DNA of 57,349 nt, taken from positions 1-57,349 of the forward strand of contig CANOHT010000019.1 of NCBI GenBank assembly GCA_947565865.1, in the 5' to 3' direction. The stretch is from an uncultured Clostridia bacterium (GTDB lineage Bacteria; Bacillota; Clostridia; Christensenellales; Aristaeellaceae). The translations under genes and the position numbers were made by a program. The notes below the pieces were generated by a model, which was not told the origin of the DNA, made no database searches, and worked only from the letters and a program-made list of their open reading frames with translations. Shown here one piece after another: positions 49,250 through 57,330 of this stretch. Position 1 is the stretch's first letter. Every line of letters starts with the position of its first letter.

Positions 49250-51652
49250 TTACCGCGCGGGAAACCACATGGCCTCCGACAGCCAAAGACCGCTGTCCGC
49301 CTGAATCTTCTGCCAGATTCGCTCATAATCGGCGCCCTTGGCGAGGACGGGGCGGAAATCGTTAAGCCCGATGTCCGCCGAGGTGCTGGTCAGAATAGGA
49401 AGCATGCGCACCGTGCAGCCCTGATAGCCCTCCGCGCCAAAGCGCAGATTGATCCGCGCAAGCGCGGCGTCAAAGGTGGTCATGTCATGAGTGCCGCCGA
49501 ACACCAGGTTGCCCAGGCTCCACAGCACCACCGTGCCATCCACCGTATCAACGCCCTGCACCACATGAGGGTGTGCGCCCACAACGATGTCCACCCCCGC
49601 AGCCGCAGCCGCCCGGGCCATTTCCATCTGAAGCTCGTTGTGGCCGGGGCTGTATTCCTTGCCCCAATGGCAGGCGTAAATGATGACATCGCAGCCCTGT
49701 TCGCGCAGGCTTGCCACATCCTGGGCGATGATTCGCTTGTTCTGCCGGTACACGGTTTCCCGGCAGCCGCCGAAGCCCACGCGATGGCCGTCCTTCTCCC
49801 ACACCCAGGTATAGCCGTAGCCGCTGTACGGAATACCCGCGTCTTCAAGCGCCTGACGGGTGGCATCCATGCCCGCGCCGCCATAGTCGATGTGATGATT
49901 GTTGGCGATGGAGACCTGCTCCACCGAGCCCTCGGCAAGCACCGCCGCGTAGGAGGGCAGGCCGCGGAAGCGATACAGCTTGTCCGTTTTTTCCCCCCTC
50001 TTGTCCTCCTTGAGGACGCATTCCAGGTTGACGAAGGTCATGTCGTCCTCGGCAAAGACCTTATACAGGCCGCTGAAGGGGTAGTCCATGCCGCTGCGCG
50101 CCAGATAGGAGGGCAGCGATTCCGTCTTATCCCACCAGGCTTCCCGGGTGCCGATTACCGCGTCGCCGCCCACCGTCAGGCACAGCTCGGTCTCCCGCGG
50201 CAGCATGAGGGGCGGCGTTGCGGCCTCGCTGCGAACCTGGCCCACCGGCAATCGACCGGCAGCAACGGCCGCTGCCTGCTCCAACCGCTGGGCGGGATCA
50301 TCCAGGATGATAACCCGGGAGCCCCAGGGCAGATGCGTCCACAGCCAGTAGGCGGTCACGCCGCTCTCCCCCGGCAGGCGATCCATGCGTATGCACCCAT
50401 GGGAGGCCTTCTGTCCCAGCTGACTCTGGCCCTCCGTATAATCCTTGCAGCCTGAGACCCAGCGATAGGGCAGCTGGTGCATAAGGTTGCCGCCATCGTA
50501 GCGGATGACGTGCTCGTACTTCTTCCCCTCCATGCTGAAGGGCTCCATGTGCTCCAACGTCAGGAACGCGCCGGCCGCCGTCTCCCGGATCATCTTGTTC
50601 CGGGCCACCAGCCCTGTGGAAATGGTCATCTCCGCGATTCGCTCGCCGCGATAGAACACGGCCATGCGCTGGGTACGCTTGTCCACCAGGACGCCGTAAT
50701 CCGCATTGGGCGTCACGACCTTCAGATTGCTTGTCGGGACATAGCCCTCCACATAATCGCCGGTTTCGTGATTCCAGCCGCCCACCCTGGCCCAGCCGTC
50801 CTCACGGATTTCAAACACCTCCATGCCCTGGGACTGACCATGGAAGGTTCCCAGGACCTCAGCGGACTTGCCGGGCCCGGCATAGACCTTCTGATGGGAG
50901 ACCGCCGCCACATCCGCCACCACCGAAGGCTTCTGCATAATGCGCCAGATGGCCGCGTCATCATCCCCGTCCGATGGCAGAACGGCCCCTGTGACCGTTA
51001 CCGGCAGCACCGGCGCCGCGCCGGCTCGAACCTCCACGGTGATGTCCCGAACCCAGTTCGGAGACTTTTCCATATAGTAGCGCAGGCGGTATGTGCCCTC
51101 CGGCAGATCATCCCGACCCACCTTGCCCTTCCAGCGCAGCTTGAAGGGAGCGCCGCTGCTTACCGATTGGCGCCGGGTATCAAGGAGCCGCTCCCCCTGA
51201 TAGATTTCCACCATCAAAGTGCCCTGACGGACAGCGCAGGCCTCCGCGAACCAGTCGCTCTCCTGATATAGGATGTCCGAGAAGGGCAGAGCATAGAGCA
51301 CCGCGTTCTCGCTGCGGCCCACCGTGAGCTCCCCGCGCCAGACCTCCCCGCCGTCCGCCGTCAGAGCGACGAGGTCAAGCTTTCCCTCCGGCAGACGCTC
51401 CTCATTCTCCCCCAGGCCGTCCCAGGCGAGCACGTTTTCCCCCGCCCGCACTGAAATGCTCATGGTGCGCCAAACATTGCCACGCTGTTCCAGTCGCAGC
51501 GTCAGCGTCTGGGCCCGTTCGCTATGGATGGTCAGCTTGTTTTCCTGGAAGCCCGTTACCTTTCCCTGACAGTCGATCGTCAGGGCCGGGGCTTCCGCCA
51601 AGGCCACCATGGGCAGAAAAAGTACGAGAAGCAGCATAAGCCATCGTCTCAT
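49250..51652 (-). CDS. L,D-transpeptidase (YkuD) - CapA-type phosphoesterase fusion, secreted
   Basis: This 800-residue exported protein has a signal peptide (about 1-20, cut after ALA). Two FlgD-like Ig modules follow (about 25-215; each has a W-x-G-x-DxxxxLPEG-type turn), then an SH3-like module (about 250-310). A YkuD L,D-transpeptidase domain (about 312-470) has the active-site motif SHGCIRM with Cys at about 420. The C-terminal CapA/PGA-synthesis metallophosphoesterase-like domain (about 487-770) shows GGDAVIGTR, NLECVL, IANNHHIDYGG and GAHPHVVQG. YkuD domains crosslink peptidoglycan or attach ligands to it; CapA-type domains take part in polyglutamate capsule systems. The two on one chain suggest attachment of an anionic polymer to the wall; this is inference. 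GGAGG favours the ATG at 51652. Confidence 0.88.
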   Translation of the reverse strand: MRRWLMLLLVLFLPMVALAEAPALTIDCQGKVTGFQENKLTIHSERAQTLTLRLEQRGNVWRTMSISVRAGENVLAWDGLGENEERLPEGKLDLVALTADGGEVWRGELTVGRSENAVLYALPFSDILYQESDWFAEACAVRQGTLMVEIYQGERLLDTRRQSVSSGAPFKLRWKGKVGRDDLPEGTYRLRYYMEKSPNWVRDITVEVRAGAAPVLPVTVTGAVLPSDGDDDAAIWRIMQKPSVVADVAAVSHQKVYAGPGKSAEVLGTFHGQSQGMEVFEIREDGWARVGGWNHETGDYVEGYVPTSNLKVVTPNADYGVLVDKRTQRMAVFYRGERIAEMTISTGLVARNKMIRETAAGAFLTLEHMEPFSMEGKKYEHVIRYDGGNLMHQLPYRWVSGCKDYTEGQSQLGQKASHGCIRMDRLPGESGVTAYWLWTHLPWGSRVIILDDPAQRLEQAAAVAAGRLPVGQVRSEAATPPLMLPRETELCLTVGGDAVIGTREAWWDKTESLPSYLARSGMDYPFSGLYKVFAEDDMTFVNLECVLKEDKRGEKTDKLYRFRGLPSYAAVLAEGSVEQVSIANNHHIDYGGAGMDATRQALEDAGIPYSGYGYTWVWEKDGHRVGFGGCRETVYRQNKRIIAQDVASLREQGCDVIIYACHWGKEYSPGHNELQMEMARAAAAAGVDIVVGAHPHVVQGVDTVDGTVVLWSLGNLVFGGTHDMTTFDAALARINLRFGAEGYQGCTVRMLPILTSTSADIGLNDFRPVLAKGADYERIWQKIQADSGLWLSEAMWFPAR

Positions 51653-51682
51653 TGCCATGACCTCCTCTTTTGTATTCATCCA

Positions 51683-52510
51683 TCACGGCGCGGGCTTGTT
51701 CAGCCGCTCGATGCCCCAGGCCGTCGCCGCGCCCGCCGCAGCGCAGGCAAGATTGACGGCGCTGGACATCCATCCCCGGACAAAGCTGTCGAAGGGAATG
51801 ATGACCAGCGTCGCCGCCATCACCACACCGATCACGCCGTGGAACACCATCGCATAGCGCCGCTCCAGCAGCCAGGCCACGCCCCTGGCCAGCAGCGCCA
51901 TGGTCAGCGCCGCGCCCAGCCCGCCCGGAAGCAGGACGGTCATATCCAGACGCCCGATTCCCTCGATGAACGGCGTATACAGCCCCAGAGGCATCAGCAG
52001 CGTGGAAAAGCTCAGCCCCGGCACAATCACCGACAGTGCCAGACAAAAGCCGCAAAACACATACCACAGGAAGCCCGGGATAATGGTTACCTGGATCACC
52101 CGAAAAATCAGCAGCAGCGTCAGCGTTATGCCGAATGCCGCCATCAGCGCGATCCATGCCGCGGAGCTCCGTCCCCTTTCCCCCGCCTCTTTGAAAAGAG
52201 AAGGCAGCATCCCGGCAATCATGCCGACAAACAGACACACGGACGGCTCCGGATAGCTGTGCAGAAGAAAGCCCAGCAATCGGGCGATGCCCAGGATACC
52301 CAGCACAATGCCCAGCAGAACGGGCAGAAGCTGGCGCAGGCCATCGCGCAGGCCGCGGACAGGATGCGCCAGGATCGCCATCAGCGGCTGATACAGCCCG
52401 AAAATCACCATCAGGACGCCGCCTGAAACTCCCGGCAGCACTGCGCCTGTACCAATCAGCATCCCCTGCAGCAGACGAGCCACAGGGCTCACGGACAATT
52501 CCTTCTCCAT
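51683..52510 (-). CDS. DUF368 family membrane protein
   Basis: This 275-residue polytopic protein has the DUF368 signature near the N-terminus (LLQGMLIGTGAVLPGVSGG) and a second similar motif, ALSVIVPGLSFSTLLMP, in the second half. This inverted repeat is typical. Recent work links DUF368 (PopT) and DedA proteins to recycling of undecaprenyl phosphate across the membrane. That fits the wall-related gene just downstream. The start at 52510 has AAAGGAAG. Upstream frame extension overlaps the tRNA gene and is not real. Confidence 0.92.
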   Translation of the reverse strand: MEKELSVSPVARLLQGMLIGTGAVLPGVSGGVLMVIFGLYQPLMAILAHPVRGLRDGLRQLLPVLLGIVLGILGIARLLGFLLHSYPEPSVCLFVGMIAGMLPSLFKEAGERGRSSAAWIALMAAFGITLTLLLIFRVIQVTIIPGFLWYVFCGFCLALSVIVPGLSFSTLLMPLGLYTPFIEGIGRLDMTVLLPGGLGAALTMALLARGVAWLLERRYAMVFHGVIGVVMAATLVIIPFDSFVRGWMSSAVNLACAAAGAATAWGIERLNKPAP

Positions 52511-52529
52511 AATCTGTCTTCCTTTCTTC

Positions 52530-52558
52530 ATTATACCAGTCTTTTCCACAGCCGTCAA
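52530..52558 (-). promoter_or_regulatory. Promoter of DUF368 and the L,D-transpeptidase-CapA gene
   Basis: On the minus strand TTGACG (52553-52558) and a perfect TATAAT (52530-52535) are separated by 17 bases. Confidence 0.8.
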
Positions 52559-52619
52559 CCAAATGCCCATGATGATCCGTATCCTTGCCGCAAAGCCCAA
52601 GATTTTCCCCAAGAAGGGC

Positions 52620-52648
52620 TTGACAATACCAAATGAAAGCAGTATAAT
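52620..52648 (+). promoter_or_regulatory. Consensus promoter of the tRNA-Leu gene
   Basis: A perfect TTGACA (52620-52625) and a perfect TATAAT (52643-52648) are separated by 17 bases and end 21 bases before the tRNA. Confidence 0.9.
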
Positions 52649-52669
52649 CGTTAGCGTTGTCCATGATAC

Positions 52670-52751
52670 GCGGTCGTGGCGGAATCGGCATACGCGCACG
52701 TTTGAGGGGCGTGTCCAGCAATGGGTACGGGTTCAAGTCCCGTCGACCGCA
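52670..52751 (+). tRNA. tRNA-Leu(GAG)
   Basis: This is a class-II tRNA of 82 nt. The acceptor stem is GCGGTCG/CGACCGC, the anticodon stem is CACGT/GCGTG around loop TTGAGGG, with anticodon GAG at 52704-52706. There is a long variable arm, and the T arm ACGGG-TTCAAGT-CCCGT is perfect. CCA is not encoded. It reads CUC and CUU codons. It has its own promoter and terminator. Confidence 0.95.
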
Positions 52752-52756
52752 CGATG

Positions 52757-52797
52757 ACCTCACCTGGTTTCTGATATGAACCGGGTGAGGCTTTTTC
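52757..52797 (+). terminator. Terminator after tRNA-Leu
   Basis: CCTCACCTGGTT pairs with AACCGGGTGAGG (one G-T pair), followed by CTTTTTCTTT. It begins 6 bases after the tRNA. Confidence 0.9.
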
Positions 52798-52811
52798 TTT
52801 GGAAGGAATGA

Positions 52812-53855
52812 GTGACGCGCCTTGTGTATGACATGTTCCTGATGGATGCCGTGCTGCCACAGTGGGAACAGGAAGCCGATGACTTTGCAGCGCTGTTCCG
52901 TCATCCGGTATTTGTCAGCCTGTTCCAGCATGCTGACGAATAGCCAGCATCCTTGTCACCCGGCGAGTACCTTCGCAGCCTGCTGCATATCGACGGCATG
53001 GTCATGCACCAGCATCAGGACGAAATCATTCGGAATCTGCATTCCTTCAAGAAGATTGATCTGAATCAGGTCAGCGAGAATACGGCGCGCTTTTTGCCCC
53101 CAGAAGCCTATGCGGGCGTGGAAGACGTGCGCGTGTTTCCCTTCGTCGGCGTTGCAGGGCTTGCGGAAGACGATTATATCATCATCGACCCATCCCCATG
53201 CCCATGGTTTCCCCATGACGGCAGCGATCAGGAGAAATACCTGTCCGATTTCAAATCCCTACCCTGCGCCACGAGCTGCACCATGTGGGCTACTGGCGTC
53301 TTCACCCCTCCAAGCCGATTCATGACATGCGGAACCTGCGTGATCTGGCGGAGGACGCCGCCCTGCAGCTTCAGGCGGAGGGCGGAGCCATGCTGTGCCA
53401 GAAGCAGCTGACGCAAGGCGCTCTGTCCCAGACCGAACTGCATCGTATGCGCGAAGCGCTCAAGCTTTGGGGAGCAAGGCTTGACGGCTGGCTCGAACAG
53501 GGGGCGATACGCATTGACGCACAAGCGCTTGACGCCTATTTCAGCCTTTGGAAGAAGGACAAAATCGTTTACTGGCTGGGTGAGATGATGTGCCTGCCGC
53601 TTCTGGGGAGCGGCACGGTTCAGTCCGTGGCGGATTGTATGCGCATCAGTCCCTTGGATATGATGGCTGCGGCAAGAAAAACGCTGGGATGCTGAGCGCG
53701 CCTTGGAAGCTGATCCGCCAACGCCGTCCGCCGTCTCGTCCTCCCTGCCGTTGGTACAGACGCTGTACGGTCGCGGCCGGTTCTATTCGGCGGATTTTTA
53801 TTGTTTGCTGAGGCCCGGCTGGGAAGGATGTTCACCTTCTGGTGAAAAAACATGA
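52812..53855 (+). pseudogene. Decayed zinc-protease-like gene (HExxH)
   Basis: From a GTG with AAGGAA upstream, the frame reads VTRLVYDMFLMDAVLPQW to HADE, then an in-frame TAG (52941). It continues PASLSPGEYLRSLLHIDGM to about 53245. A frameshift leads to TLRHELHHVGYWRLHPSKP, carrying the zinc motif HELHH, and on to ARKTLGC. A second shift near 53690 leads to ERALEADPPTPSAVSSS and an end at 53855. One stop and two frameshifts mark it as dead or badly assembled. No signal peptide is visible. The original protein of about 345 residues was probably a cytoplasmic metallopeptidase; the family is not recognised. Confidence 0.7.
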
Positions 53856-53874
53856 GAAAAACAACATTTTCCTC

Positions 53875-53903
53875 TTGACAGCCGCCGCGCCATGGTGTAT
53901 GCT
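53875..53903 (+). promoter_or_regulatory. Promoter of the trpXYZ T-box transcript
   Basis: TTGACA (53875-53880) and TATGCT (53898-53903) are separated by 17 bases. Confidence 0.75.
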
Positions 53904-53910
53904 GACATCA

Positions 53911-54191
53911 ATCCAAAGAAACCTGCGATGGAGAGTAGTACCTCCCTCTTAGCACGGTCAAGGGAGTCGCTGATAGTGGGACGGCGGCGCGTGCGGTTGG
54001 AGCGAATGGACTCCTGAGGGTTCTTCCGAATCGGCAAAAGCCGGGTAGGGAGAAACGGGAACCGCACCCGTTATCCAGGCGGCGCATATCATGTGTATGC
54101 GATGACGAGCGCGTTCCCTTCGATGGAACGAAGCTGAGTGGCACCGCGGGAATACCGCCTCAGTCTATGATAGGTAGACTGAGGCGTTTTT
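53911..54191 (+). promoter_or_regulatory. T-box leader, tryptophan-specific
   Basis: The conserved T-box core GAGTGGCACCGCGGG lies at 54136-54150. A terminator follows: GCCTCAGTCTA/TAGACTGAGGC (54157-54167 with 54175-54185) and then GTTTTTC. In stem I, GAATGGACTCC holds the specifier codon TGG (54007-54009), so uncharged tRNA-Trp is the signal. When tRNA-Trp is uncharged, its CCA end pairs with the T-box bulge and the antiterminator wins. Control of a tryptophan transporter downstream agrees with the codon. Confidence 0.93.
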
Positions 54192-54235
54192 CTATTTCAG
54201 CCTTCCCCCACCGACGAACGAAAGGATGGTATCTC

Positions 54236-55243
54236 ATGATGAAGTCCATGCACAAGCTTATCTCCCTGGCGCTGACCCTTGCCCTGGTGTTCTCCTTCGC
54301 TACCCTGGCCGCCGCCGAAGGCGACAAGGTCTACCGCATCGGCATCGTGCAGTTTGCCGAGCATGGCTCCTTGGACAACTGCCGTCAGGGCTTCATTGAG
54401 GGCCTGGCGGAGGAAGGCTTCGTGGAGGGCGTCAACGTCGTTTTCGACATCCAGAACGCCCAGGCGGATACCGGCATCGGCGCCCAGATCGCGGACAAGT
54501 TCGCCGCCGACAGCGATATGATCTGCGCCATTTCGACCCCTGTTGCCCAGGCCGCCTTCAACGCCGCCCAGGACAAGGGCATTCCGGTGATCTACACCGC
54601 CGTGTCCGATCCCGTGGCCGCCCAGCTGGCTGGCAGTGACGGCGAGAACCCCGGCCAGGTCACCGGCACCTCCGACGCCCTGCCCGTGGAAGCTCAGCTG
54701 AAGCTCATCCGCGCCATGATGCCCGAGGCCACCAAGATCGGCATCCTGCACACCACCAGCGAAACCAACAGCGATTCCACCCTGGCCCTGTACAAGGAAC
54801 TGGCGCCCGCCTACGGCTTTGAGATCGTGGATCAGGGCATCTCCATGGGCAGCGACCTTCCCATGGCTCTGGACGCCCTGCTGCCCCAGGTGGACTGCAC
54901 CACCAACCTGACCGACAATACTGTCGTCTCCTACCTGCCCCTGGTGTTGGAAATGTCCAAGGAAGCCGGCAAGCCCGTCTTCGGCAGCGAGATTGAGCAG
55001 GTGAAGCTGGGCTGCGTGGCCTCCGAGGGGCTGGAATATGTGGAACTGGGCCGTCAGACCGGCCGCATGGCCGCCAAGGTGCTGCGCGGCGAAATCACCG
55101 CTCAGGAAATGCCCTACGAGACCATCAGCAACTCCTATCTCTATATCAACGAGCAGGCCATGGCGGACTTCAGCCTGACTCTCCCCGCGGAGCTGACCGA
55201 GCGCGCCAACGCCGTCACCGCCGACGAGGCTCCCCAGGAGTAA
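54236..55243 (+). CDS. trpX: Tryptophan ABC transporter substrate-binding protein (TrpX-like)
   Basis: This 335-residue protein of the ABC_sub_bind family (PF04392) has a signal peptide (about 1-26, LALVFSFATLAAA) with no lipobox cysteine. YRIGIVQFAEHGSLDNCRQG and VIYTAVSDPVAAQL are typical of this BMP-like fold. TrpX was predicted in Firmicutes from T-box control with a Trp specifier, which is just what lies upstream. AAAGGATGG precedes two adjacent ATGs; the first is used. Confidence 0.92.
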   Translation: MMKSMHKLISLALTLALVFSFATLAAAEGDKVYRIGIVQFAEHGSLDNCRQGFIEGLAEEGFVEGVNVVFDIQNAQADTGIGAQIADKFAADSDMICAISTPVAQAAFNAAQDKGIPVIYTAVSDPVAAQLAGSDGENPGQVTGTSDALPVEAQLKLIRAMMPEATKIGILHTTSETNSDSTLALYKELAPAYGFEIVDQGISMGSDLPMALDALLPQVDCTTNLTDNTVVSYLPLVLEMSKEAGKPVFGSEIEQVKLGCVASEGLEYVELGRQTGRMAAKVLRGEITAQEMPYETISNSYLYINEQAMADFSLTLPAELTERANAVTADEAPQE

Positions 55244-55325
55244 CCGCGACCATTTGGAAGCCCGGCCGGAGGCAGCTTGTTTCCGGCCGGGCCATGACGC
55301 AAAGGAATGAAAGCAGGTTGAGCGC

Positions 55326-56225
55326 ATGGGTATCACAGCCATTATCAACATCATCACTGGCTCGGTGGAGCAGGGGCTGATTTACGGCATCCTGGCCCTG
55401 GGCCTGCTGATCACCTACCGCATTCTGGATTTCCCGGATCTGACGGTGGACAGCTCCTTCCCCCTGGGCGCGGCCATCACGGCCGTGCTGACCCTGCAGG
55501 GAGTGCATCCGGCCGTAACCCTGCTGGCCGCCGCCGCCGCCGGAGCCCTGGCCGGGCTTGTTACCGGCCTGATTCATGTGCGCTGCCATGTGCGCGACCT
55601 TCTCAGCGGCATCATCACCATGACGGGGCTGTATTCCATCAACCTGCGTCTGGCCGGGAAGGCCAACCTGCCCTTCTTCTCCTGCGAGACCCTTTTTCGC
55701 AACGGCTTTACCAAATCCCTCCCCGCCTGGATCGCGCCCTATGCCACGGTGCTGATGATTCTGCTGATCGTCCTGATCGCCAAGGGGCTGCTGGACGGCT
55801 ACCTGCGCACCAAGGCGGGCTTCCTGCTCCGGGCGGCGGGCGACAACGCCTCCGTGGTCACCACCCTGGCCCGGGACGTGGGCAACGTGAAGATCGTCGG
55901 CCTGATGCTGGCCAATGCCCTGGTCGCCCTGTCCGGCGCGGTGATGGCTCAGCACCAGCGCTCCTTTGATATTTCCATGGGCACAGGCACCATGGTGACA
56001 GGCCTGGCCTCGGTCATCATCGGCACCAACCTGTTCAAGCGTCTGGGCTGGATGAAGTCCACCACCATGGTCATCATCGGCTCGGTATTGTACAAGGCCT
56101 GCGTATCCGTCGCCATCTCCTGCGGCCTGGAAGCCCAGGACATGAAGCTGGTCACCGCCGTGCTGTTCCTGCTGATCCTCGTTATTTCCCAAGTCAAGCG
56201 GAAGAAGGTGCGCATCCATGCTTGA
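55326..56225 (+). CDS. trpY: Tryptophan ABC transporter permease (TrpY-like)
   Basis: This 299-residue permease of the BPD_transp_2 (branched-chain/ribose) family has about eight to nine helices. GILALGLLITYRILDFPDLTVD near the N-terminus and LLRAAGDNASVVTTLARDVG (ATPase-contact loop, about 178-197) are typical. It lies between the binding-protein gene and the ATPase gene and overlaps the latter by 8 nt. Confidence 0.92.
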   Translation: MGITAIINIITGSVEQGLIYGILALGLLITYRILDFPDLTVDSSFPLGAAITAVLTLQGVHPAVTLLAAAAAGALAGLVTGLIHVRCHVRDLLSGIITMTGLYSINLRLAGKANLPFFSCETLFRNGFTKSLPAWIAPYATVLMILLIVLIAKGLLDGYLRTKAGFLLRAAGDNASVVTTLARDVGNVKIVGLMLANALVALSGAVMAQHQRSFDISMGTGTMVTGLASVIIGTNLFKRLGWMKSTTMVIIGSVLYKACVSVAISCGLEAQDMKLVTAVLFLLILVISQVKRKKVRIHA

Positions 56226-56991
56226 GCTTCGCCACATTCAAAAGACCTACAACCCCGGCACCATCCATGAGACCTGCCTGTTCAGCGACTTCAGCCTGAC
56301 CATCGAGAGCGGCAGCTTCGTGTCCGTGGTGGGCAGCAACGGCAGCGGCAAGACCAGTATGCTGAACCTGCTTTGCGGCTCCATCCCGGTGGACGCCGGA
56401 CACATCCTCATCGACAGCCAGGACATCACCCGCATGAAGGACTTCCGCCGCTACCGCCGCATCGGCCGGGTCTACCAGAACCCCGCCATGGGCACCTGTC
56501 CCACCATGACCATTCTGGAAAATCTGTCCCTGGCCGATCACAAGGGGCGCTTCTACGGCCTGACCCCTGGCGCGAATCGTAAGCGCGTCGGCGCGTACAG
56601 GGACATGCTGGCTCCGCTGGGTCTGGGGCTGGAGGACAAGCTGGGTGTGCCCGTTGGGAACCTCTCCGGCGGCCAGCGGCAAACCCTGGCCCTGCTGATG
56701 GCGACCCTGACGCCCATCGACTTCCTGATTCTGGACGAGCACACCGCCGCTCTGGACCCCAAGACGGCAGAGATCGTGATGCAGCTGACGGACAGAATTG
56801 TCCGCGAAAAGCACCTGACAACGCTGATGGTCACCCACAACCTGCGCCACGCCGTGGAGTACGGCGACCGCCTGCTGATGATGCACCAGGGCCACGCCGT
56901 GCTGGACAAGTCCGGCGAGGAAAAGAAGGCCACGCGGGTGGATGATTTGCTGGATATTTTCAATGCGATCAGCATAGAGTGCGGAAATTAA
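56218..56991 (+). CDS. trpZ: Tryptophan ABC transporter ATPase (TrpZ-like)
   Basis: This 257-residue ATPase has Walker A GSNGSGKTSMLN, Q-loop VYQNPAMGTCPTMTI, signature NLSGGQRQTLALLMA, Walker B FLILDEHTAALDP (His replaces the usual Pro) and VTHNLRHAVEYG. DEHTAALDP is a mark of this TrpZ-like group. It completes the T-box-controlled operon. Confidence 0.93.
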   Translation: MLELRHIQKTYNPGTIHETCLFSDFSLTIESGSFVSVVGSNGSGKTSMLNLLCGSIPVDAGHILIDSQDITRMKDFRRYRRIGRVYQNPAMGTCPTMTILENLSLADHKGRFYGLTPGANRKRVGAYRDMLAPLGLGLEDKLGVPVGNLSGGQRQTLALLMATLTPIDFLILDEHTAALDPKTAEIVMQLTDRIVREKHLTTLMVTHNLRHAVEYGDRLLMMHQGHAVLDKSGEEKKATRVDDLLDIFNAISIECGN

Positions 56992-57039
56992 GGATATTTT
57001 GATGATTTTGCCCTTTGCGGGGCTGTGAGCGATAAAGAC

Positions 57040-57065
57040 GCTGCTTTCTCCACGTAGAAAGCAGC
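57040..57065. repeat. Hairpin downstream of trpZ
   Basis: GCTGCTTTCT (57040-57049) and AGAAAGCAGC (57056-57065) form a perfect 10-bp stem with a 6-base loop, 49 bases after trpZ. No T-run follows on the plus strand, so it may be an RNA-processing or stabilising hairpin rather than a simple terminator. Confidence 0.6.
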
Positions 57066-57136
57066 AAAGAGGTCTGGGAACAAAGTATATCCCCTCCTCA
57101 CCGCCCTCATTTTATCAGAGCAGCAAAATAGCACTA

Positions 57137-57165
57137 TTGCATAAAATGTCAAAATATGATATAGT
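57137..57165 (+). promoter_or_regulatory. Promoter of the holin-like toxin mRNA
   Basis: TTGCAT (57137-57142) and TATAGT (57160-57165) are separated by 17 bases in an AT-rich stretch, about 70 bases before the toxin start codon. Confidence 0.7.
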
Positions 57166-57240
57166 AAAAAACGGCAGGAAGGTTCCTACAGGCGCTTGAG
57201 CTCCCCGGGCTATACAAAAGCTGCGGGGAGGTGATGTGCA

Positions 57241-57330
57241 GTGACTACGTTTGAAACGTTGTCTATTGTGCTGATCGTCATCGGGTTGCTAATGACCGCG
57301 TTTACGCTGGGCAGCGGCACGAAGAAATAA
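57241..57330 (+). CDS. Holin-like type I toxin, 29 residues
   Basis: The peptide starts MTTFETLSIVLIVIG (GTG start), has one membrane helix (about 6-24) and ends in a basic GSGTKK tail. This is the pattern of the putative holin-like toxin family (TxpA/BsrG-type). Overproduced toxins of this kind damage the membrane; antisense RNA usually keeps them silent. GGGGAGG is 10 nt before the start and is paired with CTCCCC (57201-57206) in the mRNA. CTACAGGCG near the 5' end (57186-57194) can pair with CGCCTGTAG after the stop (57339-57347), a feature of type I toxin mRNAs. The antisense RNA gene is not visible before the window ends. Confidence 0.65.
   Translation: MTTFETLSIVLIVIGLLMTAFTLGSGTKK

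Noticed and set aside
52941..52943. In-frame TAG read as pyrrolysine
   Set aside because: The same gene has two frameshifts further on, and nothing in the window suggests pyrrolysine machinery; decay is simpler.
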